Part shown: positions 6,883-15,722 of the stretch, one piece after another | Numbering within the stretch: position 1 is the stretch's first letter | How the letters are laid out: each line of letters starts with the position of its first letter | Source: Roseburia sp. | Lineage (GTDB): Bacteria > Bacillota > Clostridia > Lachnospirales > Lachnospiraceae | Reading direction: 5' to 3' | Assembly (NCBI GenBank): GCA_023664265.1 | Contig: JAMPFV010000005.1 | Location: 1-64,000, forward strand | Length of the DNA stretch: 64,000 nucleotides | The notes under the pieces: model-generated | Databases searched by the model: none | Told to the model about the DNA's origin: nothing | The model's input: only the letters and a program-made list of their open reading frames with translations | Program-made: the position numbers and the translations under genes

Positions 6883-7821
6883 CTACCGCGCACCCTTATC
6901 GTAAGGGATGCCCTCCGCCTTCGGCGCCTGGGAATTCTTGGACGTAAACGCCAGAATCACCATAGACGCGATAAACGGCATCATATCATAGATATTCTTT
7001 GACAGATGGAGATTGGTCAGGAAGGTCGCATCCGCAATGTTCGCAAGCGATTTGAACACCGCGAAGAATACCGCCGCCGCCGCAATCCGAAACGGCTTCC
7101 ACTGTCCGAAAATCATAACCGCCAGCGCAAGGAAGCCAAAGCCCGTCACGCCGACCTCAAAATTCCATGTCGAAACCGAGGGGACGATATAGGCAAAGCC
7201 GCCGAGCCCGCCGAGAAATCCCGAAATCATAACACCTGTGTACCGCCATTTGTACACGTTGATTCCCACCGAATCCGCCGCCTGCGGATGCTCGCCGCAC
7301 GAGCGCAGACGCAGGCCGTACTTCGTCTTGTACAGGAACACATACGCCGCAATCAGCAGCACAATCCCGATAATCAGGAAAATATTGTAGGTGAGCGGCC
7401 CCGCCGTGAAGATGAACTCCTTATTGGAATAGGAGAGCTTCGAGGAAGCCGAGCCGTTCCCGCCCGTGGCGGAATTGTTGTACGCCTTCACAATGACCAC
7501 AGCCGCCGCGGTCGCAAGCATATTCAGCGCCGTACCGCCGATCGTCTGGTCCGCCTTCAGGGTGATCGCCGAGAAGCCCAGAAGCAGGGAATAGAGCATT
7601 CCCGCAACCGCGCTCGCCAGTATCGAAATCAAAATCACCGCCGCCGCGGGCAGCGTCCCCTGAAACAGCACCAGCACCAGAATGCCCGCAAGTCCCCCGA
7701 TTGCCATAATGCCCTCCAGCGCGATATTGATTACCCCGCTTCGCTCGGAAAACATACCGCCGAGCGCGACAAGCATCAAAACGACCGCGTAGAGCAGCGT
7801 ATATTTCAAAAGCAGAAACAT
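6883..7821 (-). CDS. nucleoside-type ABC transporter permease (second)
   Basis: The 312-residue protein is a polytopic membrane permease of the branched-chain/ribose type (BPD_transp_2), of the subgroup paired with BMP lipoproteins (NupQ/YufQ-like). It has about eight to ten hydrophobic helices and a conserved start (GMFSERSGVINIALEGIM), which marks this subgroup. With the upstream permease it forms the membrane channel for nucleosides or related purine compounds. Its ATG overlaps the stop codon of the upstream permease by one base (TAATG), so translation is probably coupled. It is the last gene of the operon and is followed by a strong terminator. Confidence 0.92.
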   Translation of the reverse strand: MFLLLKYTLLYAVVLMLVALGGMFSERSGVINIALEGIMAIGGLAGILVLVLFQGTLPAAAVILISILASAVAGMLYSLLLGFSAITLKADQTIGGTALNMLATAAAVVIVKAYNNSATGGNGSASSKLSYSNKEFIFTAGPLTYNIFLIIGIVLLIAAYVFLYKTKYGLRLRSCGEHPQAADSVGINVYKWRYTGVMISGFLGGLGGFAYIVPSVSTWNFEVGVTGFGFLALAVMIFGQWKPFRIAAAAVFFAVFKSLANIADATFLTNLHLSKNIYDMMPFIASMVILAFTSKNSQAPKAEGIPYDKGAR

Positions 7822-8975
7822 TATTCATCCGCCTCCTTCCCGTCCGACGCCCCCTGCGTTTTCTTGTTCCGCCGCTTGGCGACCGCCTCCACGACAACGC
7901 CCTTAAAGAGCGAGACAAACGCGCACAGGTAAATGATCACCGCAATAATAACATCTGCTATTTCCGGCTGGAAATACTTTGTCGGCAGATACCCGCCGCC
8001 CACCGTGATATGCGACACGAAAAGCGCCGCAAAGATAACGCCGATGGGATTGCTCAGCGCAAGGAGCGCAACTGGAATCCCGTTGAAGCCCATCGCGGGA
8101 AGCGCCGTGCTCACCTGCGGATTCCACTCCGCCACGCCCGACAGATAGTACAGGCCCGCGCCGATTCCCGAGAGCGCGCCCGCTATCGTCATTGAGAGGA
8201 CGATATTCCGCTTCTCGTTGATGCCCGCGTATCTGGCCGCGTCCTTGTTGTGCCCGCACGCCTTGAGCTCGTAGCCGAAGGTGGTTCTGTTAATGACAAT
8301 GTATACCAGCACCGCGATAATGATTGCGATAAATACCGCTATCGTCGTAGACTTCGTATTAAACACCGCGTTCAGCCCCATATCGGGTATCATGGACTGC
8401 GGCGCGGCAGCCCTCAGGGTATACGTTTTCGTCGTCTTTAAATCATACATATCGCCGATTACGCCCTTGTAGATAATCTCGTTGACCGCATACAGCCCGA
8501 TCCAGTTGAACATAATCGCCGTGATAACCTCGTTGACGTTAAAATACGCCTTAAAAATTCCCGGGATTGCCCCCCAGACCGCGCCGAACACCATCGCCGC
8601 GAGCAGGCACACATACCACGGCATCTGAAGAACAATCGCGAAGTACAGCGCGCCCAGCGCCCCCACCGTATACTGTCCTGCGGCGCCGATATTGAACAAC
8701 CCCGTCTTAAACGCAAACGCGACCGAAAGCCCTGTCATAATCAGCGGGGCCGTCTGTGACAGCACCGTGCCGACGCCCTTGGGCATCAGATAAAAGCCGC
8801 CCTTTATAATCCGGCTGAATCCATCCACCGCGTATTCCCCGTTGATACAGCAGAGGATGATAAAGCCCACAAAAAGTCCTATCAGAATACAGATCAACGA
8901 CGCGGCAACCGACAAAAGTCCCGAGGATACGTCGATTTTTTTGTTCTTCCTCTTTGTTGCATTCTCCACACGCAT
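7821..8975 (-). CDS. nucleoside-type ABC transporter permease (first)
   Basis: The 384-residue permease is of the NupP/YufP type. It has a basic N-terminus (ENATKRKNKKID), one leading membrane helix, then the core of BPD_transp_2 helices. The conserved segment FKTGLFNIGAAGQYTVG corresponds to the family signature near the coupling region. It pairs with the second permease downstream (one-base overlap) and the ATPase upstream (stop at 8986, 10 bases away). I chose ATG 8975 because it follows AGGTGG and gives a family-like N-terminus; the frame extends 32 codons further into the ATPase gene. Confidence 0.92.
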   Translation of the reverse strand: MRVENATKRKNKKIDVSSGLLSVAASLICILIGLFVGFIILCCINGEYAVDGFSRIIKGGFYLMPKGVGTVLSQTAPLIMTGLSVAFAFKTGLFNIGAAGQYTVGALGALYFAIVLQMPWYVCLLAAMVFGAVWGAIPGIFKAYFNVNEVITAIMFNWIGLYAVNEIIYKGVIGDMYDLKTTKTYTLRAAAPQSMIPDMGLNAVFNTKSTTIAVFIAIIIAVLVYIVINRTTFGYELKACGHNKDAARYAGINEKRNIVLSMTIAGALSGIGAGLYYLSGVAEWNPQVSTALPAMGFNGIPVALLALSNPIGVIFAALFVSHITVGGGYLPTKYFQPEIADVIIAVIIYLCAFVSLFKGVVVEAVAKRRNKKTQGASDGKEADE

Positions 8976-8985
8976 CACCAGCCAC

Positions 8986-10533
8986 CTACTTTCCTTCCGC
9001 AGGCCGATCGTCCCTCTTTGCACCTGCCATATACAGACCCAGCTCCTCCACGGAAACCGTCTTGGGGTCAAGCTTCCCGACGATCTCCCCCTCGTACATC
9101 ACAAGAATCCTGTCGGAAACGTTCATCACCTCGTCCAGCTCGAGCGACACCAGAAGCACCGCCTTGCCCTTGTCCCGTTGCGCGACAAGCTGGCTGTGAA
9201 TATATTCAATCGCGCCGACGTCAAGCCCGCGCGTCGGCTGAACCGCCACCAGCAAATCGGGATTCTTGTCAATCTCGCGCGCGATAATCGCCTTCTGCTG
9301 ATTGCCGCCCGACATGCTCCTCGCTATCGTGACAGGGCCCTGTCCGCTGCGGACGTCATACTGCGCAATCAGCCCCTGCGCGTATTCCCTTACAGCCCCC
9401 TGCTTTATAAAGCCCGCCTGCTGAAATTCAGGCTCCCAGTAGCGCTGCAGCACCATGTTCTGCTCCAGGCTGTAATCCAGCACCAGCCCGTGCTTGTGCC
9501 TGTCCTCCGGAATATGGCTCATACCGCTCTTCGAGCGCTCTCGGATGCTCGCCTTGGAAATGTCCTGCCCGTTGAAAAGGATTTTGCCGGACGTCATCTT
9601 CTCCAAGCCTGTCAGCGCATGGACAAACTCCGTCTGTCCATTGCCGTCGATTCCCGCGATGCACACAATCTCACCGCGCCGCACCTGCAGCGACACGTCC
9701 CGCACCGCGTTATTCTTATGCAGCTTGCTGGGCACCGTCATATGCTCAATCTGCAATACCGTCTCCGTCGGCTTCGCGGGCTTTTTCTCCACCTTAAAAT
9801 TGACATTGCGCCCCACCATCATTCTGGAGAGCTCCTCCTTGGTCGTATCCCGAATGTCAACCGTCGCGATGTACTTCCCCTTGCGGAGAATGGTACAGCG
9901 GTCGGCGACCTCCATAATCTCATTCAGCTTATGCGTGATAAAAAGAATGGACTTCCCTTCCTTGGCGAGGTTCTTCATAATGTGGATAAGCTCCTCAATC
10001 TCCTGCGGGGTGAGCACTGCCGTCGGCTCGTCAAAAATCAGGATTTCATTATCGCGGTAGAGCATTTTCAGAATTTCCGTGCGCTGCTGCATCCCGACCG
10101 TGATGTCGGATATCAGCGCATCGGGATTGACCTTGAGCCCGTATTTGTCGCTCAGGGACACGACCTTCTCCCGCGCGCCCTTTTTGCTGAGGAACAGCCC
10201 CTTGGTCGGCTCGATGCCAAGGATAATGTTGTCCAGCACGGTAAAACACTCGACCAGCTTGAAGTGCTGGTGCACCATACCGATATTGAGCGCGTTCGCG
10301 TCGTTGGGATTATTGATTTTTACCTCCTGCCCGTTCTTCTTGATGATGCCGCTTGTGGGCTGGTACAAGCCGAACAGGATGCTCATCAGCGTTGACTTTC
10401 CGGCGCCGTTTTCCCCCAACAGCGCGTGAATCTCCCCCTTGCGCAATTGCAGGGTAACGTTGTCATTCGCCTTGATGCCGGGGAACTCCTTCGTGATGTT
10501 CAGCATCTCGATAATGTATTCACTGTTTGCCAT
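8986..10533 (-). CDS. BMP-linked ABC transporter ATPase (two domains)
   Basis: This 515-residue protein has two fused ABC ATPase domains, as in sugar/nucleoside importers (RbsA/NupO type). The first has a Walker A (LLGENGAGKSTLMSIL) and Walker B (ILIFDEPTAVLTPQE). The second has a degenerate Walker A (GIDGNGQTEF) and the signature MSGGNQQKAIIAREI. A non-canonical second site is normal for this family. It energises the two permeases encoded downstream. A hairpin between it and the lipoprotein gene (10619-10646) probably reduces its expression relative to the binding protein. Confidence 0.95.
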   Translation of the reverse strand: MANSEYIIEMLNITKEFPGIKANDNVTLQLRKGEIHALLGENGAGKSTLMSILFGLYQPTSGIIKKNGQEVKINNPNDANALNIGMVHQHFKLVECFTVLDNIILGIEPTKGLFLSKKGAREKVVSLSDKYGLKVNPDALISDITVGMQQRTEILKMLYRDNEILIFDEPTAVLTPQEIEELIHIMKNLAKEGKSILFITHKLNEIMEVADRCTILRKGKYIATVDIRDTTKEELSRMMVGRNVNFKVEKKPAKPTETVLQIEHMTVPSKLHKNNAVRDVSLQVRRGEIVCIAGIDGNGQTEFVHALTGLEKMTSGKILFNGQDISKASIRERSKSGMSHIPEDRHKHGLVLDYSLEQNMVLQRYWEPEFQQAGFIKQGAVREYAQGLIAQYDVRSGQGPVTIARSMSGGNQQKAIIAREIDKNPDLLVAVQPTRGLDVGAIEYIHSQLVAQRDKGKAVLLVSLELDEVMNVSDRILVMYEGEIVGKLDPKTVSVEELGLYMAGAKRDDRPAEGK

Positions 10534-10618
10534 ACTTACCTCATTTCTGGTGTTATGCGTTGCATGCCGAAAGGCTTTTAAAGGGTTGTGATTTTGAAAA
10601 TATCGTAATTTTAAAAAC

Positions 10619-10646
10619 AGGGAGGGAATTGCTGCTTCCCTCCCCT
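10619..10646 (-). terminator. intra-operon terminator/attenuator
   Basis: On the minus strand GGGAGGGAA and TTCCCTCCC form a stem with a 7-base loop, followed by GTTTTTAAAATT. It lies between the lipoprotein gene and the ATPase gene. It would make the binding protein more abundant than the transporter core, as is usual in ABC importer operons. Confidence 0.8.
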
Positions 10647-10663
10647 ATTCTGACATTCATAAA

Positions 10664-11878
10664 CTAGTCAATATAAGTTACCGTCACACCATCGCCAACC
10701 GCCGGCTGGTTCTCTGTATCATTTGAGATTGTGATGGAGCCGTCCTTGATACCGTCAAGAAGCTTCTGGTACTCGTCCTTTGTGAAGGTCGCAAACGCCC
10801 ATGAAGCGCCATCCGTAGGAAGCCCGATATAATCGCCGTCCGCAAGCCCGAGGTTCTGTACCTGGCCGCCAATGGAAGCCCAATTGCCCGCAAAGCAGTC
10901 GTCAAGCCTGTCCTCTACCGTGGAGGAAAGTCCCTTCATCGCGGAAGTCAGCACCGGATTGTAGGAATTGCCCTCGCCAACGGAATACTGGTCTACATCG
11001 ACACCGATAATCATGCCGTTGTAATTCAAGGCCGCCTCAAGCGCGGATGTGTAGATACCGCCGCCGCACGCGAATACAATCTCCGTACCCTCTGAATACC
11101 AGCTCTCCATCTTCGCCGTGATATTCGCGTCACCGAAGAACTGTCCGCCATAGGTATACTTCACCTCTACCTCTACGCCCATCTCCTGCGCCGCGTCATT
11201 GATACCCTGCACATAGCCGTAGCCGTATCGGATAACCGCGGGTACCGCCATGCCGCCGAGGAAGCCGAGCTTTGTATAGCCGTCCTTCACCGCCGCGTAG
11301 CCTGCGAGATAACCTGCCTGCTCCTCGCTGAAGGTACAAGCGTATGCGTTGGACTCAATCGGAGCGGTCATGTCGCCCTCTGAAACGTCAACCGCGATAA
11401 AGTTTACATCCGGATAGGTGGTCTGAACCTCAGAAAGCGTCTCACCAAACAAGTATCCGGGCAGTACGACAACCGTAGCGCCCTCGCTGACCGCAAGGTC
11501 AATCTGGTTGATTCTCTCCTCCGTGCTGTCCTCTGTCGGCTGGTAGTATGTATACTCGATATTGTGTGTATCGCCGTACGCAACGATACCCTCCCATGTC
11601 GCCTGATTAAAGGACTCGTCGTCGATGGTTCCCACATCCGTGACCAGCGCAATCTTGCCCTCTGCCACTGCCGTGGTATCCGCTGCCGCGTCTGTGTTTG
11701 TCGTGTCTGCCGCCGCGTCCGTGTTCGCCGTATCCGCGCCTGTGGTATCCGCCGCCGGCGTGCTTGTCGTGTCCGCCGCGGGTGTGTCCGTTGCAGGCGT
11801 GTCAGAAGAACCGCCGCACGCAGCCAGTGATACGACCATCGCGGAAGCCAAAATAAGTGATAGCGTCTTTTTTTTCAT
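10664..11878 (-). CDS. BMP family substrate-binding lipoprotein
   Basis: The 404-residue product starts with a lipoprotein signal peptide (MKKKTLSLILASAMVVSLAA then Cys21), so it is anchored outside the membrane. A low-complexity Thr/Ala/Asp linker follows (about residues 24-75), and then a BMP/PnrA-type periplasmic-binding fold (IALVTDVGTIDDESFNQATW). BMP proteins bind nucleosides and feed the ABC importer encoded downstream. The linker's Thr/Ala/Asp repeats are unusually long and may be glycosylated or vary in length. GGAGG precedes ATG 11878; a good promoter lies at 11931-11959. Confidence 0.95.
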   Translation of the reverse strand: MKKKTLSLILASAMVVSLAACGGSSDTPATDTPAADTTSTPAADTTGADTANTDAAADTTNTDAAADTTAVAEGKIALVTDVGTIDDESFNQATWEGIVAYGDTHNIEYTYYQPTEDSTEERINQIDLAVSEGATVVVLPGYLFGETLSEVQTTYPDVNFIAVDVSEGDMTAPIESNAYACTFSEEQAGYLAGYAAVKDGYTKLGFLGGMAVPAVIRYGYGYVQGINDAAQEMGVEVEVKYTYGGQFFGDANITAKMESWYSEGTEIVFACGGGIYTSALEAALNYNGMIIGVDVDQYSVGEGNSYNPVLTSAMKGLSSTVEDRLDDCFAGNWASIGGQVQNLGLADGDYIGLPTDGASWAFATFTKDEYQKLLDGIKDGSITISNDTENQPAVGDGVTVTYID

Positions 11879-11930
11879 AATAGTTTCCTCCTTTGAAAAA
11901 AACACCTGTTTCAAGGTCATTTACTCTGCT

Positions 11931-11959
11931 ATTCTAACACAAACTTTTCAATAATTCAA
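11931..11959 (-). promoter_or_regulatory. promoter of the nucleoside importer operon
   Basis: TTGAAT (11954-11959), a 17-bp spacer and TAGAAT (11931-11936) on the minus strand lie about 50 bases before the lipoprotein start codon. No purine riboswitch fold was recognised in the short leader. Confidence 0.75.
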
Positions 11960-11990
11960 TTCGCAATATTCACAAAAGGGAAAAAAGAGA

Positions 11991-12881
11991 TCAGGAGGCT
12001 TCAACGGAGCGGGGAAATCTGATAAAAATAACCACGGCTAAGATCAGGAATCCCGCCATGCCGATGATTCCTGACGGCTTCGGCCCCAAAAGCACGTTAT
12101 GAGCGTCTGTGCAAACTGCCAAAGGCGCTTCCCGCATGGCGTTAATCACCCCATGCGCGATACAGGCGGGGAAGATGCTCTTTGATTTCAGCATAAGCCA
12201 GGAAAGAAATATGCCTATGCTCGTCGCAAATACCACCATCATCAGAATGCCTGTTCCGGGCGCACCCGGATAGTCCCCCGTATAGTTCAGTCCAAAGCAG
12301 ACAAAGGGAGCGTGAACAATCCCCCACAGCACACCTTTCAACAGTACGGCCTTCCGTACGCCGAGCTCTTCCGCCATCAGCGGCAGCAGAAACCCTCTCC
12401 AACCGATTTCCTCCCCAAAGGCCAGCACATGATTGACGAACACCAGCGGCGCAAACAGCGCAATCGCAAGTCCAAGTCCCACAACGACCGGAACGGTAAG
12501 CCGCGGAAGCTCAACCGCCTGTCCGCCTGCGGCTGGAAACTGCTTCGCATAGCTAAGAGACAAATCCAACTGCTCCGGAAACAGGGCGAAATAGAGCGTC
12601 GCGCCACATAGTATCAGCACTCCGGGCAAAAACGCCGCCAACAGGTACTGTTTATAACTCCTTTTCAAATTCAGTTTTAACGGCAATTTGCGGTTATCGT
12701 GTGTCAGCCGTCTCGTTATCAGGGTCGTTATGGCCGGCAGGAACATGGCCGTCACCGACGCAAGAAGCATCTGCGGACTTCCCTGCCCAGCATGAAGCAG
12801 AAAAAGCGGCAGACTGCATAAGGCATTCAAAACAAACTCAATACCGATAAAAATAAAAATCTTTTTTCTCCGCTCTGTCAT
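11991..12881 (-). CDS. CPBP family intramembrane metalloprotease
   Basis: This 296-residue polytopic protein carries the CPBP (Abi/CAAX protease-like) motifs. They are EExxxR as GEEIGWRGFLLPL (Glu157, Glu158, Arg162), a second-motif His in GVLWGIVHAPF (His190), and a third in HGVINA (His243). Members are integral membrane glutamate-type proteases that process prenylated proteins or peptides, often bacteriocin-like, or act in immunity. The gene follows the MerR gene with 5 bases between stop and ATG, so the two form an operon. A TTG start three codons upstream (overlapping the MerR stop) is possible. Confidence 0.88.
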   Translation of the reverse strand: MTERRKKIFIFIGIEFVLNALCSLPLFLLHAGQGSPQMLLASVTAMFLPAITTLITRRLTHDNRKLPLKLNLKRSYKQYLLAAFLPGVLILCGATLYFALFPEQLDLSLSYAKQFPAAGGQAVELPRLTVPVVVGLGLAIALFAPLVFVNHVLAFGEEIGWRGFLLPLMAEELGVRKAVLLKGVLWGIVHAPFVCFGLNYTGDYPGAPGTGILMMVVFATSIGIFLSWLMLKSKSIFPACIAHGVINAMREAPLAVCTDAHNVLLGPKPSGIIGMAGFLILAVVIFIRFPRSVEAS

Positions 12882-12886
12882 TATCC

Positions 12887-13633
12887 TCAATCTCCTTTCG
12901 AATCGGCTACATCGTTATCATCATCACGCAGCTCTATGCACCACAGCTTCCTCTTACAGCACGGGCAGGTCAGCTTTCGGGTCTTTGGCGTATGGTTCGC
13001 AAGCATGGCCTCCGCCTTGGAGGGCTTGAATGCGGCATGGCACTGCGGACAGAGGTATTTCACATGCCGGTACCAATACGGGAACAAAGCCAAAACACAG
13101 GCCGCCACAAGCGCGATACTCACAGCAAAGGGAATCCAGTTTTTGGACAGGAGGCCATAGACAAAGCTGCCCACCTCCAACGCTTCCGCCGGAATCACTG
13201 CCATAAGTATCCTCTTGTAAATTTCGCTCAATTTTTTTCTGTTTTCCATAATCATTGATATGTCGTGAATGGATGTTTCCGACAGCTCGTCAAAAGTCTG
13301 CATCATACTCCGCATTCTTTTTACTCTCGCAAGCTGTTCATTCTTTTCCGAAATCTCTTTCTCCAGCTCCGTCATCTGCTGCTCCAGCAAAAGTGAAACC
13401 ACCTCTTTGGATTCAGATGAAGCAAAAATATCCGCAATACTCTTCAATGAGATTCCCAGATCCTTTAGAAAGCAGATGGTTTCCAGTCTTGCCACGTCCT
13501 TCTCCTTGAATAATCTTCTCCCGCCTTCCGACAGCTTATCCGGCACAAGGATTCCTCTCTCATCATAATATTGAACGGTTCTCACGGAAACATTGCACTT
13601 TTTCGCAAGCTCGCCCGTCGTATATGTTGACAT
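12887..13633 (-). CDS. MerR-family regulator with membrane helices and zinc ribbon
   Basis: The 248-residue protein begins with a MerR winged HTH (YTTGELAKKCNVSVRTVQYY, then the wing around EGGRRLF) and a coiled coil to about residue 115. It then has two hydrophobic segments (about 140-160 and 166-185). It ends with a four-cysteine zinc-ribbon-like region (CPQC and CPCC). A MerR head joined to a membrane-embedded tail is uncommon. It implies that the sensor sits in or at the membrane while the DNA-binding head reaches its operator. Its gene is co-transcribed with the CPBP protease, and a 19-bp-spaced promoter with a large inverted repeat lies upstream. Confidence 0.85.
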   Translation of the reverse strand: MSTYTTGELAKKCNVSVRTVQYYDERGILVPDKLSEGGRRLFKEKDVARLETICFLKDLGISLKSIADIFASSESKEVVSLLLEQQMTELEKEISEKNEQLARVKRMRSMMQTFDELSETSIHDISMIMENRKKLSEIYKRILMAVIPAEALEVGSFVYGLLSKNWIPFAVSIALVAACVLALFPYWYRHVKYLCPQCHAAFKPSKAEAMLANHTPKTRKLTCPCCKRKLWCIELRDDDNDVADSKGD

Positions 13634-13656
13634 ATCCTATCCTCCTTTCTGAGGCA

Positions 13657-13705
13657 ATCATACAATATAACGCTGCGTAACAAGCAATATATTACGCAGC
13701 GTTAT
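13657..13705 (-). promoter_or_regulatory. MerR-type promoter and operator
   Basis: A perfect 14-bp inverted repeat (ATAACGCTGCGTAA at 13667-13680 and its complement at 13692-13705, 11-base loop) lies between purA and the MerR gene. On the minus strand TTGCTT (13682-13687) and TATGAT (13657-13662) are spaced by 19 bp, the long spacer that MerR proteins act on, and one arm fills most of that spacer. The stem has no T tract on the minus strand, so a purA terminator is less likely. Confidence 0.6.
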
Positions 13706-13779
13706 TTTTAAATAATTTATTTATTTCAATTCTTTAGGCTGTATTTATTATATTCAGGTGAGTTGTATAAAGAAGGCTG

Positions 13780-15072
13780 TTATTTTTTCAACGGGCTCTT
13801 CCTGTAAATAATATCATCTCTCGCGGGCCCGTTGCTGATCAGCGTAATCGGGTATCCGATCTGCTCCTCGACAAACTCAATATACTTGCGGCAGTTCTCC
13901 GGCAGCTCCTCATAATTGCGGATGCCTCTGATGTCGCACTTCCAGCCCTGCATGATGGTCAGCGCCGGCTTTGCCTTCTCGAGCTTTGCGGTTACCGGAA
14001 ACAGCGTCGTCACCGCCCCGTCAATCTCATAGCCCGTACATACGGGGATCTCATCGAGATACCCGAGCACATCCAGCACCGTAAAACATACGTCCGTGGT
14101 TCCCTGCAGGCGGCAGCCGTATTTGGAAGCCACACAGTCAAACCAGCCCATTCTTCTCGGACGGCCCGTCGTCGCGCCGTACTCGCCGCCGTCTCCGCCT
14201 CTGCGCCTCAGCTCCTCCGCCTCGCTGCCAAAGATTTCCGAGACAAACGCGCCCGCGCCGACTGCCGAGGAATAGGCCTTACATACAGTATAAATCTGCT
14301 TGATCTCGTAAGGCGGAAGGCCCGCGCCGATTGCGCCGTAGGCCGCAAGCGTTGAGGAGGAGGTCACCATCGGGTAAATCCCGTGGTCAGGGTCCTTCAG
14401 CGTCCCAAGCTGCCCTTCCAACAGGATATTCTTCCCTGCCTTCAGCGCCTCGTCCAGATAGGAGGAGACATCACACACGTACGGCCGGATCATGTCTGCG
14501 TATCCGCGGAGCGTCTCCAACAGCTCCTCCGCCGCCAGGACGGGCTTATGATATAAGTGCTCCAAAAGGACGTTCTTCTGCTCCAGCACGCGCGTTACCT
14601 TTTCCCTCAGCCGCTCCTCGTCGAACAGCTCACTCACCTGAAAGCCAATCTTCGCATATTTATCAGAATAGAACGGCGCGATTCCCGACTTGGTCGAGCC
14701 AAAGGACTTCCCGCCGAGCCGCTCCTCCTCGTATTGGTCAAAAAGCACATGGTAGGGCATAACAATCTGCGTCCTGTCAGACACCAAAATCCTCGGCATT
14801 GGGACATTTCTGTCCGTAACGGACTGAATCTCCTTGATGAAAATGGGAATATTCAGCGCCACACCGTTGCCGATAATGTTCGTTGTATGATTGTAAAACA
14901 CGCCTGACGGGAGGGTATGCAACGCAAATTTCCCGTAATTGTTCACGATGGTGTGCCCCGCGTTCGCACCGCCCTGAAAGCGGATAATGATATCGGCCTC
15001 GCGAGCCAGCATATCCGTAATCTTACCCTTTCCTTCATCGCCCCAGTTCGCTCCTACTACTGCTTTTACCAT
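13780..15072 (-). CDS. purA: adenylosuccinate synthase
   Basis: The 430-residue enzyme converts IMP and aspartate to adenylosuccinate with GTP, the first committed step to AMP. The N-terminal GANWGDEGKGKITDML holds the phosphate loop, and the switch and IMP-binding segments (FQGGANAGHTI, GSTKSGIAP) follow. The length matches the family. I start at ATG 15072 because GGAGG is 7 bases away; the ATG two codons upstream is too close to it. It is transcribed alone from a promoter at 15127-15155. The purC-F-B operon and a nucleoside importer lie on either side. Confidence 0.97.
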   Translation of the reverse strand: MVKAVVGANWGDEGKGKITDMLAREADIIIRFQGGANAGHTIVNNYGKFALHTLPSGVFYNHTTNIIGNGVALNIPIFIKEIQSVTDRNVPMPRILVSDRTQIVMPYHVLFDQYEEERLGGKSFGSTKSGIAPFYSDKYAKIGFQVSELFDEERLREKVTRVLEQKNVLLEHLYHKPVLAAEELLETLRGYADMIRPYVCDVSSYLDEALKAGKNILLEGQLGTLKDPDHGIYPMVTSSSTLAAYGAIGAGLPPYEIKQIYTVCKAYSSAVGAGAFVSEIFGSEAEELRRRGGDGGEYGATTGRPRRMGWFDCVASKYGCRLQGTTDVCFTVLDVLGYLDEIPVCTGYEIDGAVTTLFPVTAKLEKAKPALTIMQGWKCDIRGIRNYEELPENCRKYIEFVEEQIGYPITLISNGPARDDIIYRKSPLKK

Positions 15073-15126
15073 TGCCATACCTCCGGTTCATTAGAATAAA
15101 TTCATGGTTGCCGTGCACCGCTATTT

Positions 15127-15155
15127 ATCATACATCTTTTTGCATAAGAAGTAAA
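15127..15155 (-). promoter_or_regulatory. probable purA promoter
   Basis: TTTACT (15150-15155), 17 bp and TATGAT (15127-15132) stand on the minus strand about 55 bases before the purA start. No PurR box or riboswitch was recognised. Confidence 0.6.
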
Positions 15156-15173
15156 GGAAAACCGGTAATTTTT

Positions 15174-15722
15174 CTAGTACAGCAGCTTGCTCCCCTTTTC
15201 GCAGATTTCATAAATTTCATCATACTTTTTCTCGATTAACGGCGTGAGCCTTTCCGTCTGCTTTCTTACCTTCCGGTTATATAGAAAGTAAGGGCATATC
15301 CATCCCACAAATCCCGGGATGGCAAGCAGGATGCACAGGATATAGTGCGGGGGCTGTGCCGTCACCGCAAAGGTTGACGCCGCCATGAACGCTGTCCCGA
15401 CAATGCCGAATACTATCGCGTACATGGCCGCGGCGGCAGTCTTTGATCTCTCTAGGGCGTCAATCTCGCTGACGCAGGACTCGAAGTTGCGCTGGAGCCT
15501 TGTCAGCTCTGCCTTGTTGACAAGCTTGCGGTTCCGCTTCAGGTGCACGACCACCTTGCGCCCCGCATCCGCGCCGCGTCTCTCCTCCTGCAGATTCCCG
15601 TCAATCTCCCACCCGAAGCTCTCATAGCCGTCGAGCAGGAGCGACACCCTGTCACTGTCCGCGGCAAGCTCCTTGTATTCGTATCCGATAAAATTCTTCT
15701 GCCGCCCTTCATAATCACCCAT
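15174..15722 (-). CDS. two-TM membrane protein linked to a two-component system
   Basis: The 182-residue protein has a basic, charged N-terminal half with a long helical stretch (about 70-98). It then has two hydrophobic segments, about 101-125 and 133-155, and ends in a charged tail. No family recognised. It starts at ATG 15722 with GGAGG 5 bases upstream and overlaps the end of the histidine kinase gene by 8 bases, so the two are translationally coupled. Inference: it is an output or accessory membrane component of the kinase/regulator pair. The N-terminal half contains the segment WEIDGNLQ, which resembles a small beta domain. Confidence 0.75.
   Translation of the reverse strand: MGDYEGRQKNFIGYEYKELAADSDRVSLLLDGYESFGWEIDGNLQEERRGADAGRKVVVHLKRNRKLVNKAELTRLQRNFESCVSEIDALERSKTAAAAMYAIVFGIVGTAFMAASTFAVTAQPPHYILCILLAIPGFVGWICPYFLYNRKVRKQTERLTPLIEKKYDEIYEICEKGSKLLY

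Noticed and set aside
11879-11990. Purine riboswitch before the nucleoside importer
   Set aside because: The leader is too short and lacks the conserved loop and core sequences; only a promoter is supported.
13667-13705. purA terminator
   Set aside because: The stem is perfect, but on the purA transcript it is followed by ATATTG and not by a T tract; an operator is the better explanation.
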